Of a stretch of 64,000 nt of DNA, positions 18,323-27,100 are shown piece by piece; positions within the stretch are counted from its first letter, which is position 1, and every line of letters begins with the position of its first letter. Origin of the DNA: Pseudonocardia sp. SCN 73-27 (GTDB lineage: Bacteria > Actinomycetota > Actinomycetes > Mycobacteriales > Pseudonocardiaceae); NCBI GenBank assembly GCA_001725415.1, contig MEGH01000014.1, positions 1-64,000 of the forward strand. The letters are read 5' to 3'. The translations under genes were made by a program, and so were the position numbers. A model generated the notes under the pieces. It had not been told where the DNA came from. It searched no databases and was given only the letters and a program-made list of their open reading frames with translations.

Positions 18323-18730
18323 TCAGGCGAACTCGGCAAGCGCCTTGCGGGCCTGCTCCAGCTCGGCCTCCAGGGCGGCGACGCGGGCCTCGCGCTCGGT
18401 GCGCGCGGCGGACACGATCTCCTCGATCGGGCCGGCGAGGTCGGCGTGCAGCTCGGCGGCGGCCCGCGTCACCGCGGTGGCGGTGACGGGCAGCGCGCGG
18501 GCGATCCAGTCGGTGCCGCGCTTGAGGTCGGCCTGCCACTCGCCGTCGGCGCTGCCGCTGACGGTGAGCGTCAGCTCGATCAGGCGCGTGCGGCGGGCCG
18601 TGGAGGTGGAGCCCTTGGGGCGGCCGCGGCGGCGCGGCGCAGCCACCTCGGCGCCGGTGTCGGCACCGGCCTCGGCCGAGTCGGGGGTGGCCGTCGGGGT
18701 CTCGGGCCGGGGGTCGTCAGGGGTCGTCAC
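18323..18730 (-). CDS. AT-hook / coiled-coil small basic protein
   Basis: About 135 residues, not recognised as a named family. Residues ~1-30 are acidic and proline-rich. An AT-hook-like core PRRRGRPKGS follows at about 33-42. Residues ~65-135 are predicted helical and end in a heptad-rich stretch (EREARVAALEAELEQARKAL). This architecture fits a DNA-binding nucleoid or repair accessory protein. GTG 18730 is preferred because GAGAGG lies 7 nt upstream; GTG 18736 is too close to that site. A TACCAT -10 and an SOS-box-like site lie just upstream. Cotranscription with the SDR gene and perhaps recCBD is likely. Confidence 0.65.
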   Translation of the reverse strand: MTTPDDPRPETPTATPDSAEAGADTGAEVAAPRRRGRPKGSTSTARRTRLIELTLTVSGSADGEWQADLKRGTDWIARALPVTATAVTRAAAELHADLAGPIEEIVSAARTEREARVAALEAELEQARKALAEFA

Positions 18731-18767
18731 GTGCACGCCTCTCGTGGTCGCTCCACCGAACAGAGTG

Positions 18768-18773
18768 ATGGTA
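18768..18773 (-). promoter_or_regulatory. Probable -10 box (TACCAT) of the AT-hook gene
   Basis: TACCAT on the minus strand matches TANNNT. It would place the start of transcription near 18761, about 30 nt before GTG 18730. It abuts the SOS-like box, which would occlude it when bound. Confidence 0.45.
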
Positions 18774-18787
18774 GAACGGGTGTTCGA
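18772..18787. promoter_or_regulatory. LexA (SOS) box-like palindrome
   Basis: The plus strand reads TAGAACGGGTGTTCGA. It matches 11 of the 12 defined positions of the actinobacterial/Bacillus-type LexA site TCGAAC-N4-GTTCGA. It lies directly upstream of the TACCAT -10 of the AT-hook gene on the minus strand, a normal repressor position. Confidence 0.6.
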
Positions 18788-18845
18788 ATCGTCCGGATGC
18801 GGGTACGTGGCGCGGATCGCACCCGCTCAGCCGTCCGCACCGTGC

Positions 18846-18870
18846 ATTTACATCATGAGCTGATGTAAAT
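18846..18870. promoter_or_regulatory. MarR-type palindromic operator
   Basis: A perfect inverted repeat, ATTTACATCA and TGATGTAAAT, with a 5-nt spacer (18856-18860). It ends 7 nt before the MarR start codon and is strikingly AT-rich for this genome. Its position suggests autorepression of the marR-MFS-usp operon. Confidence 0.75.
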
Positions 18871-18877
18871 TCCGGTC

Positions 18878-19351
18878 ATGCCCGCAGCCACCGATGCCCG
18901 CACCGGCGACGCTCTCGAGCTCACCCGCCTCGCCGTCACCCTGGAGCAGGTGAGCAGCTGGGTGCGCCGCACCAGCCCGCCCGCGGAGTGGAACCTCGTC
19001 GCCCTCTCGACGCTCGACTGTCTCGACCGTGCAGGCCCGCAACGGGTCTCCGACCTGGTCGCCCGCGAGTCGATCTCCCAGCCCGGCATGACCGGGCTCG
19101 TCGCCCGCCTCGAGACCGCAGGCCTCGTCACCCGCTCGCCCGACCCCACCGACGGTCGCGCCACCCTCGTCGCCCTCAGCGACGCCGGCCGCGACTACAT
19201 CCGCGAGCGGCACCGGCTCCGCGCCGACGCCGTCGTCACGCACCTGCGGTCCCTGTCCGCGGGGGAGCGCCGCGCCCTGCTCGCCGCAATGCCCGCCCTC
19301 GGCCGGCTCGCCGACCAGGTCACCGAACCTCCGGAGGAGGAATCCGAATGA
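18878..19351 (+). CDS. MarR-family transcriptional regulator
   Basis: 157 residues with the MarR winged helix: recognition region QRVSDLVARESISQPGMTGLVARLE at ~50-75 and wing SPDPTDGRATLVALSDAGR. It should repress its own operon through the perfect palindrome overlapping its promoter and release in response to a ligand, probably a substrate of the adjacent exporter. The ATG at 18878 is only 7 nt downstream of the operator, so the mRNA leader is very short or absent. Its stop overlaps the MFS start (ATGA). Confidence 0.88.
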   Translation: MPAATDARTGDALELTRLAVTLEQVSSWVRRTSPPAEWNLVALSTLDCLDRAGPQRVSDLVARESISQPGMTGLVARLETAGLVTRSPDPTDGRATLVALSDAGRDYIRERHRLRADAVVTHLRSLSAGERRALLAAMPALGRLADQVTEPPEEESE

Positions 19352-20676
19352 CCGCGCACGCCGGTGCGAGCCCGTTCCGTCAGCCCAAGGCGGTCTGGGC
19401 GGTCGCGTTCGCCTGCGTCATCTCGTTCATGGGGATCGGGCTGGTCGACCCGATCCTGCCCGCGCTCGCCGGCCAGCTGGACGCCAGCCCCACCCAGGTC
19501 GAGCTGCTGTTCACCAGCTACCTCGTCGTCACCGCGGTCGCGATGCTCGTCACCGGCTGGGTGTCGAGTCGTATCGGTGCCAAGAAGACCCTCGTCGCCG
19601 GGCTGGTGCTGATCGTCGTCTTCGCCGCCGCGGCCGCGCTGTCCGGCTCGATCGGCGGCATCGTCGGCTTCCGCGCCGGCTGGGGCCTGGGCAACGCCCT
19701 GTTCATCGCGACGTCGCTCGCCGTCATCGTCGGCTCCGCCAGCGGCGGGTTCGCCGGCGCGATCGTGCTCTACGAGACCGCGCTCGGCATCGGCATCGCC
19801 GCCGGCCCGCTGCTCGGCGGCCTGCTCGGCTCGATCAGCTGGCGCGGCCCGTTCCTCGGCGTCTCCGTCCTGATGCTGATCGCCCTGGTCGCGACCGTCG
19901 TACTCGTCGAACCCACCCCGAAGCCCGCCGGAACCTCCCGGCTGCGCGAACCGATCACCGCGCTGCGCCACCGCAGCCTGGCGACCACCAGCGTCACCGG
20001 ACTGCTCTACAACTGGGGCTTCTTCACCCTGCTCGGCTACTCGCCGTTCCTGCTGAACCTCTCGGCCCTGAAGCTCGGCGCGGTGTTCTTCGCGTGGGGC
20101 ATCCTCGTCGCGATCTTCGCCGTGTTCGGCGCGACCATGCTCAAGAACCGCTACGGCACCCTGCACTCCCTCGACGGCGCGCTCGCCCTGATCGCTGTGA
20201 TCCTGCTGCTCATCGGGCTGTTCCCCGGCAACCGGCTGCTCGTCATGATCGCGGTGATCGCCTCGGGTGCCGCCGTCGGCCTCAACAACACCCTGGTCAC
20301 GACGGCCGTCATGAGCATCTCGCCGGTCCCCCGCAACATCGCATCCGCGACCTACGGCTTCGTCCGCTTCATCGGCGGTGGCCTCGCGCCCTTCGTGGCC
20401 GGGCTGCTGGCCGAGCACGTCAGCGTGACGCTGCCGTTCCTCATCGGGGCGGGCGCGGTCGTCGTCGGCGCGGTCCTGCTGCACACCGTCGAGCGCGCGC
20501 TCGACGACGCCGATGCCGAGGCCGCCCGCGTCGCCGAGGACGCCGCCGCGGAGGAGGCGGTGACCGAGGTGCCCGCCGTGGAGGAGGAAGCCATGCTCGC
20601 CGAGGACGCACTCAGCAGGAACGCGCGGTCCGCGGGCGTCCGCGACGGCCACGCCCTGGGTGGGCGGACGAGGTGA
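19348..20676 (+). CDS. MFS exporter (DHA1-like) under MarR control
   Basis: 442 residues with twelve hydrophobic segments, an early FMGIGLVDPILPALAGQL motif and motif A-like GWVSSRIGAKKTLVAG. The C-terminal ~50 residues are acidic and cytoplasmic (AEDAAAEEAVTEVPAVEEE). It probably exports a toxic or antibiotic-like compound. Translation is coupled to marR (ATGA overlap, with GGAGGAGGAA upstream) and to the downstream universal stress gene (GTGA overlap). Confidence 0.85.
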   Translation: MTAHAGASPFRQPKAVWAVAFACVISFMGIGLVDPILPALAGQLDASPTQVELLFTSYLVVTAVAMLVTGWVSSRIGAKKTLVAGLVLIVVFAAAAALSGSIGGIVGFRAGWGLGNALFIATSLAVIVGSASGGFAGAIVLYETALGIGIAAGPLLGGLLGSISWRGPFLGVSVLMLIALVATVVLVEPTPKPAGTSRLREPITALRHRSLATTSVTGLLYNWGFFTLLGYSPFLLNLSALKLGAVFFAWGILVAIFAVFGATMLKNRYGTLHSLDGALALIAVILLLIGLFPGNRLLVMIAVIASGAAVGLNNTLVTTAVMSISPVPRNIASATYGFVRFIGGGLAPFVAGLLAEHVSVTLPFLIGAGAVVVGAVLLHTVERALDDADAEAARVAEDAAAEEAVTEVPAVEEEAMLAEDALSRNARSAGVRDGHALGGRTR

Positions 20677-21209
20677 CCGACCCGCCGTCCGACCCGGAAC
20701 GCGACCGGGAACGTGACCCGGAGCCGCCGCGCCATCTCGACCGGCCCCGACCGGTACCCGCGGCCGCGCACGGGTTCGAGCTGGGGTGCGACGGCCCGTC
20801 GACCCTCGTCGTCGGCATCGACGGGTCCGACACCGGCTGGCGTGCGATGTACTACGCGGTCGGGCAGGCGCGACGGCAGCGCAGCCGGGTCGTCGCCGTC
20901 TACGCCGAGCGGCAGACGCCGCTGATGGCGACGCCGACGATGGTCCCGATCGTCGACGGCGAGGCCGACGAGGAGTTCCGCCGGTCACTGGCCGCGACGG
21001 TCGCGGAACTGGGCGAGGAGTTCGGCGTCGCGACGGAGCTCGTCGTCATGGCCGCAGACCCGGTGGTCGCGCTGCTGCAGGTCGCGGAGCAGGTGCGGGC
21101 CGACGCGATCGTCGTGGGCGCGAGCGAGCAGACGGGGCACAAACTGTTCGGCTCGGTCGCCGTGCGCACGGTGAAGACGGGCCACCGCCCGGTCACCGTC
21201 GTCCCCTGA
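20673..21209 (+). CDS. Universal stress protein (UspA family)
   Basis: 178 residues. A charged N-terminal ~40 residues precede a single Usp domain: VVGIDGSDTGWRAMYYAV at its start, IVVGASEQTGHKLFGSVAVRTV near its end. The usual ATP-binding G-2x-G-9x-G(S/T) pattern is only partly kept (GASEQTGHKLFGSVA), so ATP binding is uncertain. GTG 20673 overlaps the MFS stop, making it the third gene of the MarR operon. It may help stress survival when the exporter is induced; this is inference. Confidence 0.8.
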   Translation: MTDPPSDPERDRERDPEPPRHLDRPRPVPAAAHGFELGCDGPSTLVVGIDGSDTGWRAMYYAVGQARRQRSRVVAVYAERQTPLMATPTMVPIVDGEADEEFRRSLAATVAELGEEFGVATELVVMAADPVVALLQVAEQVRADAIVVGASEQTGHKLFGSVAVRTVKTGHRPVTVVP

Positions 21210-21242
21210 CCGGACACCCCCGGCGTCGTCCCGTGGGGAGGA

Positions 21243-21599
21243 TCAGGTCGGCGGTGTGGCCGGCGAGCCCGTGCTGGGCGTGGCGCCAGGGGCGGCCGGC
21301 TGCGCGCGGCGGCGCATCAGCGCCGGGACACCGAAGACGAGCAACGCGGTGACACACATCGCGAGCAGCTCGGCGGCGGCGACGCCCAGCCCGCCCAGCA
21401 GGATCGCGGCCACCAGCAGGCCCACCGCGACGACGCCGGCCAGCGCGAGCTCGGGCTTCGGTACGAACCGATGTCGTCGGCGTCCACCGCGCATCGCGTC
21501 GTCGAGGTCGGGGAACTGCACGACCAGTTGACGTTCCAGCTGTTCGAGACGCTGCCGCTCCGCGGAGCTCAGCGGCGTCTCCGGTTCCGGGGGAGTCAC
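21243..21599 (-). CDS. DUF3040-like membrane protein
   Basis: 118 residues. The N-terminal LSSAERQRLEQLERQL resembles the start of DUF3040 proteins (LSEHEQRLLEQIER type). Two transmembrane segments follow at about 52-90 and then a proline/alanine-rich tail. The function of this actinobacterial family is unknown. GTG 21599 sits unusually close to its GAGGAAGG, so the start may be a few codons off. It converges on the universal stress gene. Confidence 0.7.
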   Translation of the reverse strand: MTPPEPETPLSSAERQRLEQLERQLVVQFPDLDDAMRGGRRRHRFVPKPELALAGVVAVGLLVAAILLGGLGVAAAELLAMCVTALLVFGVPALMRRRAQPAAPGATPSTGSPATPPT

Positions 21600-21751
21600 A
21601 CCTTCCTCTACCCCGTTCGGAGGCTGTTCACACCTGGTTCGCCGACCATCCTCGGCAGCGCGGGCGCCGTCGTCGTACGGTCGGCGGACCGCCGCTGCCG
21701 ACGATCACCACGCAGGAGATCACCGGGCAGCCGATCACCGCCGGGGGGACC

Positions 21752-22948
21752 ATGAGTACAGCCGCCGACGCCACACGGGTGGAGGAGGTGGCCGGACGGG
21801 TCGTCACCGATCACGACCCGCGCCGCGTCCCGGTCCAGGAGTTCCTCGGCGCGTGTTTCGACGCCGGGCTGTCGTGGGTGCACTTCCCGGAGGGCCTGGG
21901 CGGGCTCGGGGTGTCGCGGGGAGTGCAGGCGTCGGCCGACGCGGTGTTGCAGGCCGCGGGTGGGCCCGTCCCGTTCTGGCTCAACCCGATCGGCTACGGG
22001 ATGGCCGCGCCGACGCTGTCCGAGCACGCGCGCTCACCCGAGCTGGCCCGGTCCTGGCTGCGGCCGCTGGCGACGACGGAGGACATCTGGTGCCAGCTGT
22101 TCTCCGAGCCGGGCGCCGGGTCGGACCTCGCGGGCCTCGCGACGAGCGCCGTCCGAGACGGTGACAGCTGGGTCCTCAACGGCCAGAAGGTGTGGACGAG
22201 CCTTGCCCACCGCGCGCGCTGGGCGCTGCTGCTGGCTCGCACCGACCCCGACCAGCCCAAGCACAAGGGGCTGACGTACTTCGTGCTGGACATGCAGGCC
22301 GACGGGGTGCGGACGCGCCCGCTGCGCCAGATGACCGGCCAGGCCGAGTTCAACGAGGTGTTCCTCGAGGACGTGCGCATCCCCGACGAGCACCGGCTCG
22401 GCGCGGTGGGCGACGGCTGGCGCGTCGCGATGACGACGTTGATGAACGAGCGGTCGGCGATCGGTGCGGGCGGTGCGGAGCGCGGGTCGGGGACGATCGC
22501 CGACGCGCTCGCGCTGTGGGCGGACCGTCCGCACCGCCGGACCCCGGTGCTGCGCGACCGGCTGGCGGCGCTGTGGACGCGCTCCGAGGCACACCGGCTG
22601 ACCGCGGCCCGGGCCCGGCGCACGGCCACCGCGGGCTCGCCCGGCCCCGAGGGCTCGATCAGCAAGCTGGTGACGGCCGAGTTCAACCAGGACGTCTACG
22701 AGTTCTGCATGGACCTGCTCGGCCCGGAGGGCACGTTGTACGGCTCGTACGAGGTGCGCCGCGAGGGCGGGCGCGAGGCCGACTGGCGGGGCGCGGTGCA
22801 GCAGCGGTTCCTGCGGTCGCGGGCCAACACGATCGAGGGCGGCACCTCGGAGGTGCTGCGCAACATCCTGGGCGAGCGGGTCCTGGGACTGCCCGGTGAC
22901 CTGCGCGCCGACGCGGGCAAGGCGTGGAAGGACGTGCCGCGTGGCTGA
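21752..22948 (+). CDS. Acyl-CoA dehydrogenase
   Basis: 398 residues with typical FAD/acyl-CoA motifs: CQLFSEPGAGSDLAGL in the middle domain, NGQKVWTSLAHRA, and the C-terminal NTIEGGTSEVLRNILGERVLGLP. It oxidises an acyl-CoA to the 2-enoyl-CoA. It is the first of three overlapping genes (two dehydrogenases and a biotin carboxylase fusion), which suggests a dedicated pathway for a branched or unusual acyl-CoA. Such neighbouring pairs often form a heteromeric enzyme in mycobacteria. The ATG at 21752 is downstream of a GGGGGG tract. Confidence 0.88.
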   Translation: MSTAADATRVEEVAGRVVTDHDPRRVPVQEFLGACFDAGLSWVHFPEGLGGLGVSRGVQASADAVLQAAGGPVPFWLNPIGYGMAAPTLSEHARSPELARSWLRPLATTEDIWCQLFSEPGAGSDLAGLATSAVRDGDSWVLNGQKVWTSLAHRARWALLLARTDPDQPKHKGLTYFVLDMQADGVRTRPLRQMTGQAEFNEVFLEDVRIPDEHRLGAVGDGWRVAMTTLMNERSAIGAGGAERGSGTIADALALWADRPHRRTPVLRDRLAALWTRSEAHRLTAARARRTATAGSPGPEGSISKLVTAEFNQDVYEFCMDLLGPEGTLYGSYEVRREGGREADWRGAVQQRFLRSRANTIEGGTSEVLRNILGERVLGLPGDLRADAGKAWKDVPRG

Positions 22949-24158
22949 CACGGAGGTGGGCACCGAGGTGAGGCCCGAGGTGGGCGCCGCTCCGGCCGAG
23001 TTCGACGTGACCGAGGAGCAGCGGGAGCTGCGCGCCGCGCTCCGGCGGTTCTGCGCGCAGCAGTCCGACGCGGCGGCGGTGCGCCGGCACATGGAGTCGG
23101 ACACGGGATTCGACGCGACCGTGTGGTCGCGGCTGGGCCACGAGCTCGGCGTGCTGGGGCTTGCGGTGCCCGAGGAGCTGGGCGGCGCCGGGGCCGGGCT
23201 CGTCGAGCAGGCGATCGTCGTCGAGGAGCTGGGCGCGGCGCTGCTCTGCGGGCCGGTGCTGGGGACGATCGGGCTGGCGCTGCCGGCGCTGGTCGCGTCG
23301 TCGCCGGGGCCCTTGCGCGACGAGCTGGTGCCTCCGCTGGTGGAGGGTGTACGCACCGCGACCCTGGCCGCGCCGGAGCGGGCCGGGCTGTTCGACCCGC
23401 ACGCGATCACCGTCGGCGCGGTCCACGCGGGCGACGGGTGGGAGCTGACCGGGGTCGTGCCGCAGGTCGTCGACGCCGCGGGCGCCGACGTGCTGCTCGT
23501 CGCCGCGAGCGGGCCCGAGGGCATCGCGCTGTTCGCGGTGTCGGGCACGGCGGAGCAGGTCGAGACCGATCCGTTGACCACGCTGGACCTGACCCGGCGG
23601 CAGGCGACCGTCCGCTTGCGGGAGGCGCCTGCCCGGCTGCTGGCGGGTGCCGACGAGATCGACGCCGTACTCGGCCACGCCTTCTACACGGCCTCGGCGC
23701 TGCTCGCGGCGGAGCAGGTCGGTGGCGCGCAGCACCTGCTCGACGTGACCGTCGGCTACGCGAAGGAGCGGCTGCAGTTCGGCCGCCCGATCGGCTCGTT
23801 CCAGGCCGTCAAACACAGACTCGCCGACATGCTGGTCCTGGTCGAGCACGCCCGCTCGGCCGCGGAGCACGCCGCGTGGGCGCTGCAGACCGGCTCCGAC
23901 GACCCGTTCCTGGCCACGAGCATCGCCCAGGCGACGTGCTCGGACGCCTACTACCGGGTCGCCGCCGACGCGGTGCAGCTGCACGGCGGCATCGGGTTCA
24001 CGTGGGAGCACGAGGCGCACCTGTACTTCAAACGCGCGGTGACCGACGCGGCGCTGCTGGGCGGGGCGGAGATCCACCGCGACCGCATCGCGGCGGCGGT
24101 GCTCGACCACGTCCGCGCCACACCCGGGGTGCCGCCGGTGGCGGACGGGCGCGCATGA
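22941..24158 (+). CDS. Acyl-CoA dehydrogenase (second subunit type)
   Basis: 405 residues: N-terminal helical domain (DVTEEQRELRAALRRFC), middle beta domain poorly conserved, C-terminal helices with QLHGGIGFTWEHEAHLYFKRA. The pattern is that of the partner in paired FadE systems, where one chain may lack part of the FAD or catalytic site. The GTG start at 22941 overlaps the previous stop by 8 nt, and its stop overlaps the carboxylase start by 4 nt, so the three proteins are translationally coupled. Confidence 0.85.
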   Translation: MADTEVGTEVRPEVGAAPAEFDVTEEQRELRAALRRFCAQQSDAAAVRRHMESDTGFDATVWSRLGHELGVLGLAVPEELGGAGAGLVEQAIVVEELGAALLCGPVLGTIGLALPALVASSPGPLRDELVPPLVEGVRTATLAAPERAGLFDPHAITVGAVHAGDGWELTGVVPQVVDAAGADVLLVAASGPEGIALFAVSGTAEQVETDPLTTLDLTRRQATVRLREAPARLLAGADEIDAVLGHAFYTASALLAAEQVGGAQHLLDVTVGYAKERLQFGRPIGSFQAVKHRLADMLVLVEHARSAAEHAAWALQTGSDDPFLATSIAQATCSDAYYRVAADAVQLHGGIGFTWEHEAHLYFKRAVTDAALLGGAEIHRDRIAAAVLDHVRATPGVPPVADGRA

Positions 24159-27100
24159 CCGTGCTCCCGAGCCGTGTCCTGGTCGCCAACCGTGGCGAGA
24201 TCGCGATCCGGCTCCTGCGCTCCTGCGCCGAGCTGGGCGTCGAGGCCGTCGCGGTGTTCTCCGGTGACGACGCCGACGCCCCGCACGTGCGCACCGCCGC
24301 CGAGGCGGTGGCGCTGCCCGGTGAGGGCCCGGCGGCCTACCTCGACGTCGACGCGGTCGTCGCCGCGGCGCGGGAGTCCGGCTGCGACACCGTGCATCCC
24401 GGCTACGGCTTCCTGTCCGAGAACCCCACGCTCGTGCGGGCCTGCGGCGAGGCGGGACTGACGTTCGTCGGCCCGTCCGCCGACGCCCTGGAACACTTCG
24501 GGGACAAGACCCGCGCCCGTTCTGTCGCGGCCGCGGCAGGTGTGCCGGTCCCGGAGGGCACCGACGGCCCGGTCGACCTCGACGGTGCGACGGCGTTCCT
24601 CGACGGCCTCGGTGACGGTGCGTCGGTGGTGCTCAAGGCCGTGTCCGGCGGCGGCGGGCGCGGCATCCGGCCGGTGCACGACCGCGCCGAGCTGCCCGCG
24701 GCGTACGCGTCGGCGGCCCGGGAGGCGGCCGCCGCGACCGGTGGGGGCGGCGTCTACGTCGAGCGGCTCGTCGTCGACGCCCGGCACGTCGAGGTGCAGG
24801 TCGCGGGCGACGGCGAACGTGTCGTTGCGCTGGGCGACCGCGACTGCAGCGTGCAGCGCCGCCACCAGAAGCTCGTCGAGATCGCGCCCGCACCCGGGCT
24901 GTCCGGTGCCGTCCGGGAGCGGCTCGCCACGGCCGCGGAGGCGATCGTCGGGAGCGGCTACCGCGGCCTGGGGACGGTCGAGTTCCTGGTCACGGCTACC
25001 GACGAGGTCTGGTTCCTCGAGGTCAACCCCCGGCTGCAGGTCGAGCACCCCGTCACGGAGGAGGTCACCGGGCTCGACCTCGTCGCCACCGGGCTGAGGC
25101 TGGCCGCCGGCGCGACGCTCGCCGACCTCGGCCTGTCCGCGCGACCGCCCGCGCCGCGCGGCAGCGCGATCCAGCTGCGTGTCACCACCGAGACCGTCAC
25201 GCCCGACGGCCTGTACCCGGCCGCGGGCACGATCACGGAGCTGGCGCTGCCGTCGGGACGTGGGGTACGCGTCGACGCCGCCGCACACCCCGGCTACGCG
25301 ACGAGCCCGCGCTTCGACCCGTTGCTGGCCAAGGTGATCGCGCGCGGCGCCGACCTCGGTGCGGCACTGGCCGTCGCCCGGCGGGCGCTCGCCGAGACCG
25401 TCGTCGGCGGCGTCGACACGACGGTGGGGCTGCTGCGCGCGCTGCTCGACGACCCGGCCTGGGCGCCGGGGGAGTCGGGGACGGACTTCCTCGACACGCA
25501 CCTCTCCACGTTGGCGGCCGGGCTGGGCGTCGAGCCGGTCCCGGTCCCGGAGCCGGACGGGACCCGAACCGTCACCGTTCCGACGACCGGCACCGTCGTG
25601 ACCGTCGACGTCGGCGAGGGCGACGAGGTCGCGGCCGGCACCACACTGGTGGTGCTCGAGGCGATGAAGATGGAGCACCCCGTCGTCGCACCCACCGCCG
25701 GCATCGTCCGCCGGATCGACGTCGCGGTCGGCGACACCCCGCTCGCCGGCACCGCGGCCGTCCATCTCGAGGAACGCGAGACCGCCGGCGACACCGCCGC
25801 CGACGTCGCCGAGTTCGGCCCCGACCACGTTCGCGACGACCTCGACCAGGTGCTGCGCCGGCGGGCGATCGGGCTGGACGCCGCCCGTCCCGACGCCGTC
25901 GCCCGGCGTCGCCGCACGGGCAGGCGCACCGCCCGGGAGAACCTCGACGACCTCGTCGACCCCGGCACGTTCGTCGAGTACGGGGCGCTCGCGATCGCCG
26001 CGCAGCGCCGCCGCCGCACGGTCGACGACCTCGTCGAACGCACCCCCGCCGATGGTCTCGTCGCCGGCACCGCCGACGTCAGCGGCCACCAGGTCGTCGT
26101 GATGTCCTACGACTACACCGTCCTCGCCGGCACCCAGGGCGCGCACAACCACAAGAAGAAGGACCGTCTCTTCGAGCTGGCCGAGCAGCGGATGCTCCCG
26201 CTCGTCGTGTTCTGCGAGGGCGGCGGCGGCCGGCCGGGCGACACCGACGGCAGCTGGGTCTCGATGCTCGACGTACCCGCCTTCCACCTGTTCGGCCGGC
26301 TGTCGGGGCGGGTGCCGCTGGTCGGGATCGTGTCCGGCTACTGCTTCGCGGGCAACGCGGCGCTCGCCGGCTGCTGCGACGTCGTCATCGCCACCGAGGA
26401 CGCCAACCTCGGTATGGGCGGCCCGGCGATGATCGAGGGCGGCGGGCTCGGCGTCGTCGAGCCCCGCGAGATCGGCCCGATGCGCGACCAGGTGCCCAAC
26501 GGCGTCGTCGACGTCCTGGTCGCCGACGAGGCCGAGGCCGTCGACGTCGCGCGTCGCTACCTGTCGTACTTCCAAGGGCCGCAACAGGTCTGGGAGGCGC
26601 CGGACCAGCGGCTGCTGCGCCACGTCGTCCCCGAGAACCGGGTGCGGGTCTACGACGTGCGCGCCGTGATCGACGGGCTGGCCGACACCGGGTCGGTGCT
26701 GGAGCTGCGCCGAGGGTTCGCCGCCGGGATCGTCACCGCGCTCGTGCGGGTCGAGGGCCGCCCGATGGGGCTGCTCGCCAACGACCCCACCCATCTCGGC
26801 GGGGCGATCGACCGCGACGGCGCCGACAAGGCCGCCCGCTTCATGCAGCTCTGCGACGCGTTCGGGCTGCCGATCGTCTCGCTGGTCGACACCCCGGGGT
26901 TCATGGTCGGGCCGGAGTCGGAGCGGACGGCGACGGTGCGGCACTTCTCGCGGATGTTCGTCGTCGGCGCCAACGTCGACGTCCCGATCGGGATGGTCGT
27001 GGTGCGCAAGTGCTACGGCCTCGGCGGGCAGTCGATGGGCGGCGGCTCGACGAAGGCGCCGCAGTTCTGCGTCGCGTGGCCGACGGGCGAGTTCGGCGGG

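Noticed and set aside
18774..18790. GTTCGAATC resembling a tRNA T-loop
   Set aside because: No acceptor or anticodon stems can be folded around it; the same bases are better explained as the right half of the SOS-like box.
23951..26944. A ~1,000-codon minus-strand frame opposite the carboxylase
   Set aside because: It has no domain motifs and mirrors the codon bias of the strong plus-strand BC-BCCP-CT gene.
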